Source: Cognatundibacterium jejuense (GTDB lineage Bacteria; Pseudomonadota; Gammaproteobacteria; Burkholderiales; Burkholderiaceae_D). Taken from it: a stretch of DNA of 64,000 bases. Shown here one piece after another: positions 17,881-26,884 of this stretch; the first letter of the stretch is position 1, and the number at the start of each line of letters is the position of its first letter. Both the position numbers and the translations under genes were made by a program. A model generated the notes under the pieces. The model was given only the letters and a program-made list of their open reading frames with translations, was not told the DNA's origin and ran no database searches. Location of the stretch: NCBI RefSeq assembly GCF_014284255.1, contig NZ_JACOFV010000006.1:62001-126000 (forward strand), written 5' to 3'.

Positions 17881-18535
17881 AGACGAACAAATCCCTCCAG
17901 CATTGACGCCAATGCGTCATCATTTAGCGACCGGCGCCAGCGCTAATTTGGCAACATGCCGCATTTGCGAGACGCTCTGTCACATTCACGCCAATGATGC
18001 CAAATGCCCAGTCTGCGGAACACATCTGCATTTGCGCAGTAAAACAGCATTCAGCAAATCAGTGGCCTATCTGATTGCAGCTTATATTCTGTATATCCCC
18101 GCCAATTTATTGCCGGTCATGCATACCGAAACCATTTTCGGCCCTGAAGACGATACCATCATGAGCGGCGTGGTGTTGCTGTTCGCTTCCGGTTCCTGGC
18201 CTTTGGGATTATTGGTATTTTTTGCCAGCGTGATGGTGCCATTGCTAAAGCTTTTTTCTATGAGCTTTTTACTGTTTACTTGCTGGCGGCGCTCAGCCTC
18301 TCACCCTTTGCAACGGACGCAATTATTTCGTATCGTTGAAACGGTTGGACGCTGGTCGATGTTAGATATTTATGTGGTTACTGTGTTAGTTGCCTTGGTG
18401 CAGTTTCAAAGCCTGGCGGCTGTTTATCCGGGTGAAGGCGCGTTTGCATTTGCTACAGTCGTGGTACTGACGATGTTGTCAGCAATAAATTTTGATTCTC
18501 GTTTAATTTGGGATGCAATAGATACCGATGAATGA
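17867..18535 (+). CDS. Paraquat-inducible protein A, second half (PqiA domain)
   Basis: 222 residues from the ATG at 17867 (AAGGA eight bases upstream), inside the end of the first PqiA gene. A farther upstream ATG at 17834 lacks a site. Cysteine pairs CRIC..LC and CPVCG are followed by membrane spans (VAYLIAAYILYIPANLLPVM, GLLVFFASVMVPLLKLFSMS). It is homologous to the second half of PqiA/YebS. The downstream pqiB starts inside its last codons (ATGA-type overlap of eight bases). Confidence 0.87.
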   Translation: MSRFEDEQIPPALTPMRHHLATGASANLATCRICETLCHIHANDAKCPVCGTHLHLRSKTAFSKSVAYLIAAYILYIPANLLPVMHTETIFGPEDDTIMSGVVLLFASGSWPLGLLVFFASVMVPLLKLFSMSFLLFTCWRRSASHPLQRTQLFRIVETVGRWSMLDIYVVTVLVALVQFQSLAAVYPGEGAFAFATVVVLTMLSAINFDSRLIWDAIDTDE

Positions 18536-20210
18536 TCATGTTCCACCCTCTCCTGAGGGACAAGATACCGCTGCCACAGCACGTGCTCAAGCGGCACAAA
18601 TTCCCACTGTAAACGTCCATTCACGTCGGCGGCTGCCATCCGTGGTCTGGATCGTCCCCTTCATTGCGGCTTTAATCGGCTTGTGGCTGGTGATTCATAG
18701 TATCACCAGCCAGGGTCCGGTAATTACGATCACGTTTAAATCCGCAGAAGGTCTTGAAGTCGGTAAGACTAAACTGCGCTACAAAGACGTTGATGTCGGA
18801 CAGGTCAAGGCGATCAGTTTATCGAGTGATAGGAAAAACGTGATTGTGACGGCGCAATTGATTAAAAGTGCTGCGGATATTCTTGCTACTGATACGCGTT
18901 TTTTTGTGGTCAGACCGCGCATATCTGGCGGCTCAGTATCCGGTTTGAGTACGTTGTTGTCAGGTGCTTACATTAGCGTCGACGTAGGTGTCGCCAAAGA
19001 TAGTACGGATGAGTTCACGGGCTTGGAAACGCCGCCTTTAGTCACACGCGATTCTGTCGGTCATGAATTTATTTTACATGGCAAACAAATCGGTTCCATC
19101 AACTACGGCTCCCCAGTTTACTTCCGGCATATTGATGCTGGACATGTCACGCAATACAGTCTGGATAAAGATGGCAAGGGTATTACGCTACGAGTCTTTA
19201 TCGACGCACCGTATGACCAGTACGTCAATACGCAAACCCGCTTCTGGCACGCCAGCGGTGTAGAAGTGTCGTTGGACGCAAATGGCGTCAAAGTCGCCAC
19301 TGAATCGTTGACCTCAATACTCGATGGTGGCTTAGCATTTCAGGACGTCGACGATGCGCCACCAGGTTTAAAACCTGCCGACAATGGCACAGTGTTCAGC
19401 TTATTTGAAAACCGCGAACATGCGATGCGCTCTCCCGATACCAGAGTCCGATCCTACGTGATGTATTTTAAAGATTCGCTGCGTGGTTTATCTAAGGGGG
19501 CCCCCGTTGATTTACACGGTATTGTGATCGGCGAAGTGAAGTCTATCGGTGTGGATTTTTCTGAAAGTGGCGATGTGCCGCGCTTTCCTGTCGAGGTCAG
19601 CATTTATCCGGATCGTCTGCGTTCGCAACTCAGAAATGGCGCACAAGCACCGGATGACGATACCGCACGCAAAGAACATGCTTTGCTTGATCGCCTGGTT
19701 GCGAAAGGCCTGCGAGCACAATTAAAATCCGGTAATTTGCTGACCGGACAGCTCTATGTAGCACTGGATTTTTTCACCGATGCGCCGCCAGCAAAGATCA
19801 ACTGGAATAGCGATGTTCCAGTATTACCTAGCAATAACGGTGGCTTGGCAGAAATTCAGGATACGGTAGGTCGGATCGCTAAAAAAATTGACAAGCTTCC
19901 ATTCGAACAACTATCCGGTGAACTGTTGACCGCAATGACGAAGCTAAATAAGACGCTGGAAAACACAGAAAAATTAAGTCGTCATCTTGATACTGAAGTC
20001 ACCCCAGAATTGACTTCAACCTTAAAGGAAGCGCGTGCAACCTTGACCAGCGCCAACGCCGTATTATCAGAAGATGCACCGGTACAACAAGACTTACGTG
20101 AAGCCCTCAAACAGGTTTCCAAATCAGCGCGCTCGTTGGCTAATTTTGCCGATACTTTAGAGCGTCATCCGGATGCGTTGGTGTTTGGAAAAGAGAAAGT
20201 TAAACCATGA
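18528..20210 (+). CDS. pqiB: PqiB-type MCE/MlaD protein
   Basis: 560 residues. A cytoplasmic tail of about 35 residues is followed by a single membrane span (VVWIVPFIAALIGLWLVIHS), then three MCE/MlaD domains at about 55-150, 170-260 and 290-390. The first has GPVITITFKSAEGLEVGKTK and YKDVDVGQVKAISLS. A C-terminal helical region (about 450-550) matches the PqiB needle that spans the periplasm. MCE rings form a tunnel for phospholipids. It overlaps pqiA2 by eight bases and pqiC by four. Confidence 0.93.
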   Translation: MNDHVPPSPEGQDTAATARAQAAQIPTVNVHSRRRLPSVVWIVPFIAALIGLWLVIHSITSQGPVITITFKSAEGLEVGKTKLRYKDVDVGQVKAISLSSDRKNVIVTAQLIKSAADILATDTRFFVVRPRISGGSVSGLSTLLSGAYISVDVGVAKDSTDEFTGLETPPLVTRDSVGHEFILHGKQIGSINYGSPVYFRHIDAGHVTQYSLDKDGKGITLRVFIDAPYDQYVNTQTRFWHASGVEVSLDANGVKVATESLTSILDGGLAFQDVDDAPPGLKPADNGTVFSLFENREHAMRSPDTRVRSYVMYFKDSLRGLSKGAPVDLHGIVIGEVKSIGVDFSESGDVPRFPVEVSIYPDRLRSQLRNGAQAPDDDTARKEHALLDRLVAKGLRAQLKSGNLLTGQLYVALDFFTDAPPAKINWNSDVPVLPSNNGGLAEIQDTVGRIAKKIDKLPFEQLSGELLTAMTKLNKTLENTEKLSRHLDTEVTPELTSTLKEARATLTSANAVLSEDAPVQQDLREALKQVSKSARSLANFADTLERHPDALVFGKEKVKP

Positions 20211-20836
20211 TCAAGTTCAATCAATACTCTTTGATTTCGCACCAGCAACTGCTACGCAAGCTGGGCGTTGCGGCACTTGTTACGACGCTGGTGGCTTGTG
20301 CCAGTCCAAATAAAGACCGTTTTTATCAGCTCGCTTACGCCAATCAAGACCATACGTCTGATGATGCAAAATATGACGTCATTCTCGATACAGTCACGAT
20401 ACCTGATGGGATAAATCGGCCACAATTAGTAGTACAAAAATCGCCGACAGAATCACAAATTCTGGATGAACAACGCTGGGTAGCACCGCTGGATGAACAA
20501 ATCAGACAAACGTTTCTTTCTAATTTGCAGGCACAATTGCCAGAGGCGTGGTTAGCTCTACGTGCTGATACACACGCGACTTTACCGCGTTATTTTGTTC
20601 ATGCTGAGATCCAGCAATTACAAATAACGCCAGGCCAGGACATAGCGATCGATATTGTCTGGACTATTTCCGACGCCAACAAAAAACCGTTACGGCGCCA
20701 GCATTTACGACGCTCAATGGCATTAAACGACGCAGATTACGGTGGCATTGCCCCAGCAATTTCCAGTGTATTACGCAGCATATCTGAGAACATGGCCAAA
20801 GATATCTTGCAAGCGACTCAGCAACGCCTGAAATAA
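20207..20836 (+). CDS. pqiC: PqiC-type outer-membrane lipoprotein
   Basis: 209 residues. A signal peptide with a lipobox-like LVAC (Cys about 31) is followed by the ABC-type transport auxiliary fold (DRFYQLAY near the start, then the RPQLV segment). PqiC is the lipoprotein partner of PqiB at the outer membrane. The start codon overlaps the pqiB stop as ATGA. The gene ends 24 bases from the convergent GGDEF/EAL gene. Confidence 0.88.
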   Translation: MIKFNQYSLISHQQLLRKLGVAALVTTLVACASPNKDRFYQLAYANQDHTSDDAKYDVILDTVTIPDGINRPQLVVQKSPTESQILDEQRWVAPLDEQIRQTFLSNLQAQLPEAWLALRADTHATLPRYFVHAEIQQLQITPGQDIAIDIVWTISDANKKPLRRQHLRRSMALNDADYGGIAPAISSVLRSISENMAKDILQATQQRLK

Positions 20837-20860
20837 ATGTTTCATATTGGTGGTCGTTGA

Positions 20861-23716
20861 TTAGTTCACGACCACACTTCGCCATGCAGTAGGAGCCAGA
20901 TAGCCTTGCGCCCATGCCAGCACCTGATTAGCTGGCATGGGGCGTGCAATACCAAACCCTTGAGCAAGATCGCAACCCAAACGCATCAAAGCAACACCGT
21001 GCTCGGTGGTCTCAACACCTTCAGCAATGACCTCTCGTTTAAACGCCCGTGCCAGACCAATAATTGCACCAATCAAAGCCAGATCATCCTGGTCATCCAA
21101 CATATCGCGGATAAAACTCTGATCAATTTTCAATGTATTGGCCGGTAAGCGTTTGAGATAAGATAAAGAAGAATATCCCGTGCCAAAATCATCTAGGGCG
21201 AAACGCACTCCTAACTGCTGCGCTGCCAGCATCACTTCGTGCACATATTGAATGTCTTGAATCGCTGCCGACTCCAGAATTTCAATTTCCAGACTTTGGG
21301 ATGGCAATTGTGGAAAGGCAGAAAGAATCTCGCTAAGCTTTTCTAGAAAATCATGACATTGGAAATGTCTGGCAGCAATATTGACACTGATCACCCATTG
21401 GTGACCAGCAGCGATCCACTCCTGCAGGTAAGCTAGTGATTTACGCATCACCCATTCACCGACTTCAATAATCAGATCCGTTTGTTCTATCAGTGGCAAA
21501 AATTCCATAGGACTAAGTATGCCGCGCTCCGGATGGTCCCAACGCAGCAAAGCTTCCATTCCTATCACGAGCCCACGTCGCATATCGACCTTGGGTTGAA
21601 AATATAAGACAAATTCATTGTTATATAAGGCTTCACTAATCCGTACGCGTTGGTTGTGATGCGTGCGCACTTCCTGATCGCGTTGAGCATCGAACAAATG
21701 GTATTTATTGCGACCGCTGATCTTAGCCTGATACATGGCTTGATCGGCAAAGCGTAACAAGGCATCAGGGCTCTGTTCATCGCGTGGATAGATCGCCACA
21801 CCAATACTGGCTGACATGACGGTGTTGCGCTGTTCGATCTGATATGGCTGTGCTAATTCGGCCAACAGAAGCACCAGATTTTTATCTACCTCTGCCAGAT
21901 CATGTTGATTTTGAAGAAGGACTACAAATTCATCTCCTCCAAGACGCGCGACCAAATTTCCTTCTCCAACGCTGCGCTCCAATCTGCGTGCAACGCGTTG
22001 CAACAGCTTATCGGCGAACTCCTGACCATATTGTTCGTTCACAGCCTGAAAATGATCTAAATCCAGCAGACACACAGCGAGGAATGTATTTTGTTGACGC
22101 GCTATCGTAATCGCATTTTGAAAATGCGCGGTCAAAGAACTACGATTCGCCAATCCAGTCAAAATATCATGACCAGCCTGCCAGGAAATTTGTCTCAATA
22201 ATTGGCGTTGTTCGCTCAAATCCCGGAAAATCAACACGCAACCCCGATGCGTACCATCAACCTGCCGAATCGGCGCAGCGGTAAAATTAATGTCTAACAG
22301 CTTGCCATTGCGGCAGCGTAAAGCTTGATTATTGGCTTGGTACGTAGAGCTTTGCCATTCAATATTTTGCAGAAACGCAAAAAACAAACTTTGCTGTTCG
22401 GGGTCGGATAATTCAAATACCTCAGTCAACAATAAACTTTGCGCCTCGTCCCGGCTCCATCCCGTTAACTGCCGCGCCACCCGATTGAGTGTCAGAATAC
22501 GACCGTCAATATCGGTACTAATCACAGCGTCACCAATCGAATCGAGCGTGGTTTCGACTCTTTCTTTTTCTTCTGCGAGATCAGCCTGCATTTGCTTGCG
22601 TTCGCTGATATCGACCAGTGCGCCGATCACACCTGATGGTTTTCCTTCCACGCTAGTGTAGGTTGCTTCGTAATAAATGACGTCCAGATCTTTGTCCGCT
22701 GTCGGGACATTCATTTCTAAGACCAATTGTTGTCCCTGGTGCGCATCTTTTTGAGTGTGCAGGTTATAACTGATCTGCTCAATTAATGGCAAGATTTCTT
22801 GCATGGGACGCCCCACAGCGTGCTGCGCACTCATACCGAACATTTGCGTCCACGCGGCATTCACACCACGGCAAATTCCGTTGCGATCTTTAAAAAAAAT
22901 AGGGATGGGTAAAGCAGTCAACAATTGCCAGGTAAAGTGTAATTGCTCGTTTTGTTCAGCCTGACTCACGCGCAGTGAAGTCACCAACTGTTCGACCTCT
23001 GCTGCCATACTATTAAAAGTAGAACTAAGCGCTCGTCCCTCCGAAGTGCCGCCCACTTCCATACGAACGGAGTATTCACCGTGTTGAAAGCGATGATTTG
23101 CCGCGGCCAGTTGTGCCAAAGTCTTTGCATTGGCTCTCACCACCAACGCTAATAATGAAAAAACCACTATCAGCAAAAAACTGGAAATAAGTAATTGTTG
23201 CTGCACTTTTTTCCAGATGAGATACGTTGCGGGAGCAGCATTTGCATCTATTCGCAACTTGCCAGTTTGTCCGTTTGCGAGGGCAACCGTGGTCTGTAGT
23301 TTCAATGGTGGAAGTTTGATCAGGTGTCCAAACCAGGGCGGCGGGTTTTTTGGTACTGTTTCTGCCTTAGTTAAATTTGATGCGTGAGGTTGTTGATGAC
23401 TCTCTACGTTTTGTTGATCTGCGCTCCAGTAAATCGCTGCAAGCTCCGGTGTTGCGCCGAGCTCTTGCTCGAATAAGCGCGAAATATCAGTAACATTGCC
23501 ACTTTCATCAAGTTCCGTGATGCGTGTGCTCAGGTAATGGGCTGTTTGCGTCAGAACGACTTGTTGTCTTTGATGCGCTAGTCCAGTTTCAGCATCTATT
23601 AAAAGGTAATACCGCAAGCCTGCAACGGCAAGGACGAGAACTAGTAATGGTACAAATAGGCGGTTATACGCGCCTTGTTGTAACCATAAATGCATGATTT
23701 TTCTGATAGTTTGCAC
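20861..23716 (-). CDS. Membrane GGDEF-EAL protein with HAMP and PAS domains
   Basis: 951 residues. Two membrane spans (about 20-38 and 175-195) flank a periplasmic sensor of about 135 residues. HAMP follows at 195-250, then PAS domains at about 262-372 and 385-500, GGDEF at 515-675 and EAL at 690-940. The GGDEF signature is intact (593-597). The RxxD inhibitory site expected five residues before it is not present (GEGN instead). The EAL part has EALLRW (721), SVNIAARHF, EILES and DDFGTGYSSL (842), so phosphodiesterase residues appear complete. It can plausibly make and break cyclic di-GMP, with the net direction unknown. The signal sensed is unknown. It is monocistronic and converges with pqiC. 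Confidence 0.92.
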   Translation of the reverse strand: MQTIRKIMHLWLQQGAYNRLFVPLLVLVLAVAGLRYYLLIDAETGLAHQRQQVVLTQTAHYLSTRITELDESGNVTDISRLFEQELGATPELAAIYWSADQQNVESHQQPHASNLTKAETVPKNPPPWFGHLIKLPPLKLQTTVALANGQTGKLRIDANAAPATYLIWKKVQQQLLISSFLLIVVFSLLALVVRANAKTLAQLAAANHRFQHGEYSVRMEVGGTSEGRALSSTFNSMAAEVEQLVTSLRVSQAEQNEQLHFTWQLLTALPIPIFFKDRNGICRGVNAAWTQMFGMSAQHAVGRPMQEILPLIEQISYNLHTQKDAHQGQQLVLEMNVPTADKDLDVIYYEATYTSVEGKPSGVIGALVDISERKQMQADLAEEKERVETTLDSIGDAVISTDIDGRILTLNRVARQLTGWSRDEAQSLLLTEVFELSDPEQQSLFFAFLQNIEWQSSTYQANNQALRCRNGKLLDINFTAAPIRQVDGTHRGCVLIFRDLSEQRQLLRQISWQAGHDILTGLANRSSLTAHFQNAITIARQQNTFLAVCLLDLDHFQAVNEQYGQEFADKLLQRVARRLERSVGEGNLVARLGGDEFVVLLQNQHDLAEVDKNLVLLLAELAQPYQIEQRNTVMSASIGVAIYPRDEQSPDALLRFADQAMYQAKISGRNKYHLFDAQRDQEVRTHHNQRVRISEALYNNEFVLYFQPKVDMRRGLVIGMEALLRWDHPERGILSPMEFLPLIEQTDLIIEVGEWVMRKSLAYLQEWIAAGHQWVISVNIAARHFQCHDFLEKLSEILSAFPQLPSQSLEIEILESAAIQDIQYVHEVMLAAQQLGVRFALDDFGTGYSSLSYLKRLPANTLKIDQSFIRDMLDDQDDLALIGAIIGLARAFKREVIAEGVETTEHGVALMRLGCDLAQGFGIARPMPANQVLAWAQGYLAPTAWRSVVVN

Positions 23717-24070
23717 AAATTCTATGAAAATCTAAGGTGAGAATAACTGTAGTTTTTATTCAATAACCGCAATTTTGCCTAACTTTCGGCGGAATTCTAA
23801 GTTTTATCACAACGAATATGTAATCAAATGTTACCGAGTGGCAACTATATGTAAGAAATGTTTACCGCTTTGTCTTAGTTGGCACCGCAAAAAGGCTCGC
23901 AAGAATAGCGCGGTTATACAAAATCAAAGGTAATTTTCTTTCGCCGCCTGCTATTTTCTGCTGTCTTGTGCTTCATGCCCTACAATAACGCCATAGAAGC
24001 TGGCATTGCTCTTTTATTGCCACGCACAGAGTGCATAGCACTTATCCATCCGTTTTTTGAAATGAGCTCC
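23717..24070. other. Intergenic region between divergent genes, no gene seen
   Basis: 354 bases holding the promoters of the GGDEF/EAL gene and dbpA. The dbpA frame stays open upstream to 23966, but this part has no family similarity and is treated as leader. I see no clear operator or hairpin. Confidence 0.5.
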
Positions 24071-25456
24071 ATGTCCGACTCCACTGCCTTTAATTCGCTC
24101 CCCTTGTCTCCTGCCATCCTCGCTAATCTGGAGAGTTTGGGTTATCAAACGATGACCGCCATCCAGGCAGAGAGTTTGCCTATCGTGTTGCAACAACGTG
24201 ATCTGATTGCGCAAGCCAAAACCGGTAGCGGAAAAACGGCCGCTTTTGGACTCGGGATATTGGCCAAACTCAACCCGACGTATTTTGCTGTGCAAGGTCT
24301 GGTTATTTGCCCGACCCGCGAGCTCGCTGATCAGGTGGCAAATGAATTACGCCGTCTCGCCCGCGCCATCGAGAATGTCAAAATTCTGACCTTGTGCGGT
24401 GGCACCGCTATGCGCCCGCAAATCGCTTCGCTGGAGCATGGTGCACACATTGTTGTAGGCACGCCCGGTCGTCTGATTGATCACATCAGCCGCGGCACGA
24501 TCAAGCTCAACAGCGTACAAACCTTGGTACTGGACGAAGCCGACCGCATGGTCGATATGGGCTTTTATGATGATATCTACACGATCGTTGAAGCGTGTTC
24601 CCCGCGCCGTCAAACCTTATTGTTTTCTGCGACCTATCCCGACAATATTCGCAAAGCCAGCGAACAATTGCTACGCGATCCGGTTGAAATCAAAGTCGAG
24701 TCACAACACGCTGCGAATCACATTGAGCAGTTGTTTTATCTGGTCACACCAGAAGAGCGCAATGAAGCCGTCGCGCGTTTGTTACACCACTATCAACCGA
24801 TTTCTACCATTGCCTTTTGCAATACCAAAATTCACTGCCGCGAATTGACTGAAGAGTTGCAAGCTCAAGGTATCAGCGCCCTGGCCTTGCATGGCGATCT
24901 GGAGCAACGGGACCGCGATGAAGTATTGATCCGTTTTGCCAATCAAAGTTGTTCAGTATTAGTAGCAACGGACGTGGCGGCCCGCGGGCTCGATATTCAA
25001 ACTTTGGGAGCGGTCATCAACGTTGACGTGTCGAAAGATACTGAAGTACACATTCACCGCATCGGTCGTACTGGCCGCGCTGGTGAAAAAGGTCTGGCAC
25101 TGAGTCTGGCAACCCCAAATGAAAAAAAGTGGGTGAAGCTGATCGCAGAATATCAGGGGGAAGCCGTCACTTGGGCCGACATCAATGCGCTGGAAGCCGC
25201 ACCAGATCAAACGTTACAAGCACCGATGACGACCGTTTGTATCTTTGGCGGAAAAAAAGATAAATTACGTCCTGGTGATTTGCTTGGCGCATTAACCGCC
25301 GACATTGGTCTGAAAAAGGAACAAGTCGGCAAAATCAACGTGTCTGAATTCTCTACCTACGTGGCGATTGATCGTCACGTCGCGCGCAACACTGTGGATA
25401 AACTTAGCCGCACGAATATCAAAGGACGTCAGTTTAAGATGCGTATTATCGATTAA
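24071..25456 (+). CDS. dbpA: ATP-dependent RNA helicase DbpA
   Basis: 461 residues from the ATG at 24071 (an ATG at 24062 is also possible). DbpA is a DEAD-box helicase activated by 23S rRNA helix 92, used in large-subunit assembly. Motifs: LGYQTMTAIQAESLPIVLQQ (Q motif), AKTGSGKT (I), PTRELADQ (Ia), DEAD (II), SAT (III), ATDVAARGLDI (V) and HRIGRTGRAG (VI). The C-terminal domain (about 385-461; FGGKKDKLRPGDLLGAL, GRQFKMRIID) is the DbpA RNA-binding RRM-like module. The start of the E. coli protein (short N-terminus before NLxxLGYxTMTxxQ) supports this start. Confidence 0.93.
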   Translation: MSDSTAFNSLPLSPAILANLESLGYQTMTAIQAESLPIVLQQRDLIAQAKTGSGKTAAFGLGILAKLNPTYFAVQGLVICPTRELADQVANELRRLARAIENVKILTLCGGTAMRPQIASLEHGAHIVVGTPGRLIDHISRGTIKLNSVQTLVLDEADRMVDMGFYDDIYTIVEACSPRRQTLLFSATYPDNIRKASEQLLRDPVEIKVESQHAANHIEQLFYLVTPEERNEAVARLLHHYQPISTIAFCNTKIHCRELTEELQAQGISALALHGDLEQRDRDEVLIRFANQSCSVLVATDVAARGLDIQTLGAVINVDVSKDTEVHIHRIGRTGRAGEKGLALSLATPNEKKWVKLIAEYQGEAVTWADINALEAAPDQTLQAPMTTVCIFGGKKDKLRPGDLLGALTADIGLKKEQVGKINVSEFSTYVAIDRHVARNTVDKLSRTNIKGRQFKMRIID

Positions 25457-25567
25457 TTGATGACGCGTTGCTGATCGTGTTCTTCTGCCTCATCGGTACA
25501 CCATCACTTCGGTAATCGGATGCGTGCGTAGTGAAGCGCTCGTTGGCAAAGATCGGTTGCTATTTGC

Positions 25568-26098
25568 CTATGACTGACGCACTGTCTGCGCTTCACCCGT
25601 ATAGAAGATATTTTTTTGGATACGTTCAAACACCGAGACCGGGACATGCGGCGATTCGTCAGAAATACGGTCTAACTCTTCACGTAAAGTATCGAGATAA
25701 TGTTTCTCGGCAGTCTCGGTATGTTCTGCGTACAGAATTTCCAATTTGCGACGGATGGCGCCGTAACGAGCAGCGGTTGCTCTATGCTTTTCCGATCGTT
25801 CAGAATATTTAAAAAAAGTCTGCAAACTCGATAATACAGCGGCAATGGCACTCAGGGTTCCGACGACAATTTTCGCGCCAGAGCTAATTTCTACCGAGCT
25901 TAATGAGGCAAAAACCGAGGTACCGATCACGGTCGTGATTAAAATCACTGGTACGCCAAGCCAACGCCCGCGGGTCGAAAGCAAATTCGCCATTTCGTAG
26001 TGTGCCATCTGCGATTCGCGTGCGCGGCGCAGCCATGCGAGCACGAGTTCACGTTGATTCGCGGGAGGCTGATAGGACGAAGAAGGTTTGCTAGACAT
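25568..26098 (-). CDS. SLATT-domain membrane protein
   Basis: 176 residues from the ATG at 26098 (the longer frame to 26149 lacks a better site). An N-terminal helix (LAWLRRARESQMAHYEMANL) is followed by two close membrane spans (WLGVPVILITTVIGTSVFAS and AKIVVGTLSAIAAVLSSL), then a charged helical tail with FKYSERSEKHRATAARYGAI. This is the layout of SLATT (SMODS/SLOG-associated two-TM effector) domains. Such proteins are pore-forming effectors in nucleotide-signalling conflict systems, but stand-alone copies are common. No cyclase or SLOG gene lies beside it. It may share a transcript with the membrane protein 61 bases upstream. Confidence 0.72.
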   Translation of the reverse strand: MSSKPSSSYQPPANQRELVLAWLRRARESQMAHYEMANLLSTRGRWLGVPVILITTVIGTSVFASLSSVEISSGAKIVVGTLSAIAAVLSSLQTFFKYSERSEKHRATAARYGAIRRKLEILYAEHTETAEKHYLDTLREELDRISDESPHVPVSVFERIQKNIFYTGEAQTVRQS

Positions 26099-26159
26099 AA
26101 ATTGGTTTTGGAATAGGGAGAATTTGGCAGATGCCTGATTCTCCCACAATTCTTTATAG

Positions 26160-26762
26160 CTAGATAACTGATGTATGAGGTAAATCCTTCATTGTCTGCG
26201 TCTGACGAATTTCAAACAAATTCCATAGCGCACTGATCCACAGACCAATGCCTGCACCAAGGCAGATATTCACGTCACTTGGCCCATTCGCTGAGCAAAG
26301 TGGAAAAAGCACCGCCAACAATACAAAGTAAGCCCCCGTCAGGTAATGTTTAGGCTGATGGAACAGACGAGCTAATGGGAAAAAATGTAAGCCAACGATC
26401 AATACAATCAAAGGAAGATTCCATGTGGCGAGACCAAATTTATTGAGTAGGTTAATGCCGATAAATATCGCCAACCATTGTGCAGCATTGATCAAATGAT
26501 AGGCTTTATTGGTCAACCGACTATCCTGGTCATTCTGGATACCGGTAAGCGTGGATCTGACTCTCTTGTCGATGCTGACCGCCCAAGCAATGATTGCGAT
26601 ACCACATGCTACGATCAGTACGTTAAATAGCGTTTGATGGCTGCCTGAATAATAATTCCAAGAAAGTAGCCACAGACTGCCAAAGACGGCAAAAATCATT
26701 GCTCCTATCGGGCGGCGTTGACTGGCTTGGGCTGAGACGGGTTGCACGAAAGCTTGTTCCAT
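26160..26762 (-). CDS. Hypothetical membrane protein, about six spans
   Basis: 200 residues, not recognised. About six hydrophobic segments: IGAMIFAVFGSLWLLSWNYY, LFNVLIVACGIAIIAWAV, NAAQWLAIFIGINLLNKF, NLPLIVLIVGLHFFPLARLF, TGAYFVLLAVLFPLC and a last one near GLWISALWNLFEI. The G-L-H-F-F-P-L-A segment resembles a family of small bacterial inner-membrane proteins without a known role. GAGGATC lies before the ATG, which is a good site. It lies just upstream of the SLATT gene on the same strand. Confidence 0.7.
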   Translation of the reverse strand: MEQAFVQPVSAQASQRRPIGAMIFAVFGSLWLLSWNYYSGSHQTLFNVLIVACGIAIIAWAVSIDKRVRSTLTGIQNDQDSRLTNKAYHLINAAQWLAIFIGINLLNKFGLATWNLPLIVLIVGLHFFPLARLFHQPKHYLTGAYFVLLAVLFPLCSANGPSDVNICLGAGIGLWISALWNLFEIRQTQTMKDLPHTSVI

Positions 26763-26884
26763 GATGATCCTCGCAAACTGGTTGATTGATGTTTAACTGG
26801 CACTCAGTATGCAATCTGCAGTTCGAAAAAGTCAGTGCAGATGATCACCAATCAACAATGACATTTGTCACAAGATGAGCACTG

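Noticed and set aside
23966-24070. N-terminal extension of dbpA
   Set aside because: The extra residues have no similarity to DbpA. The ATG at 24071 gives the usual short N-terminus.
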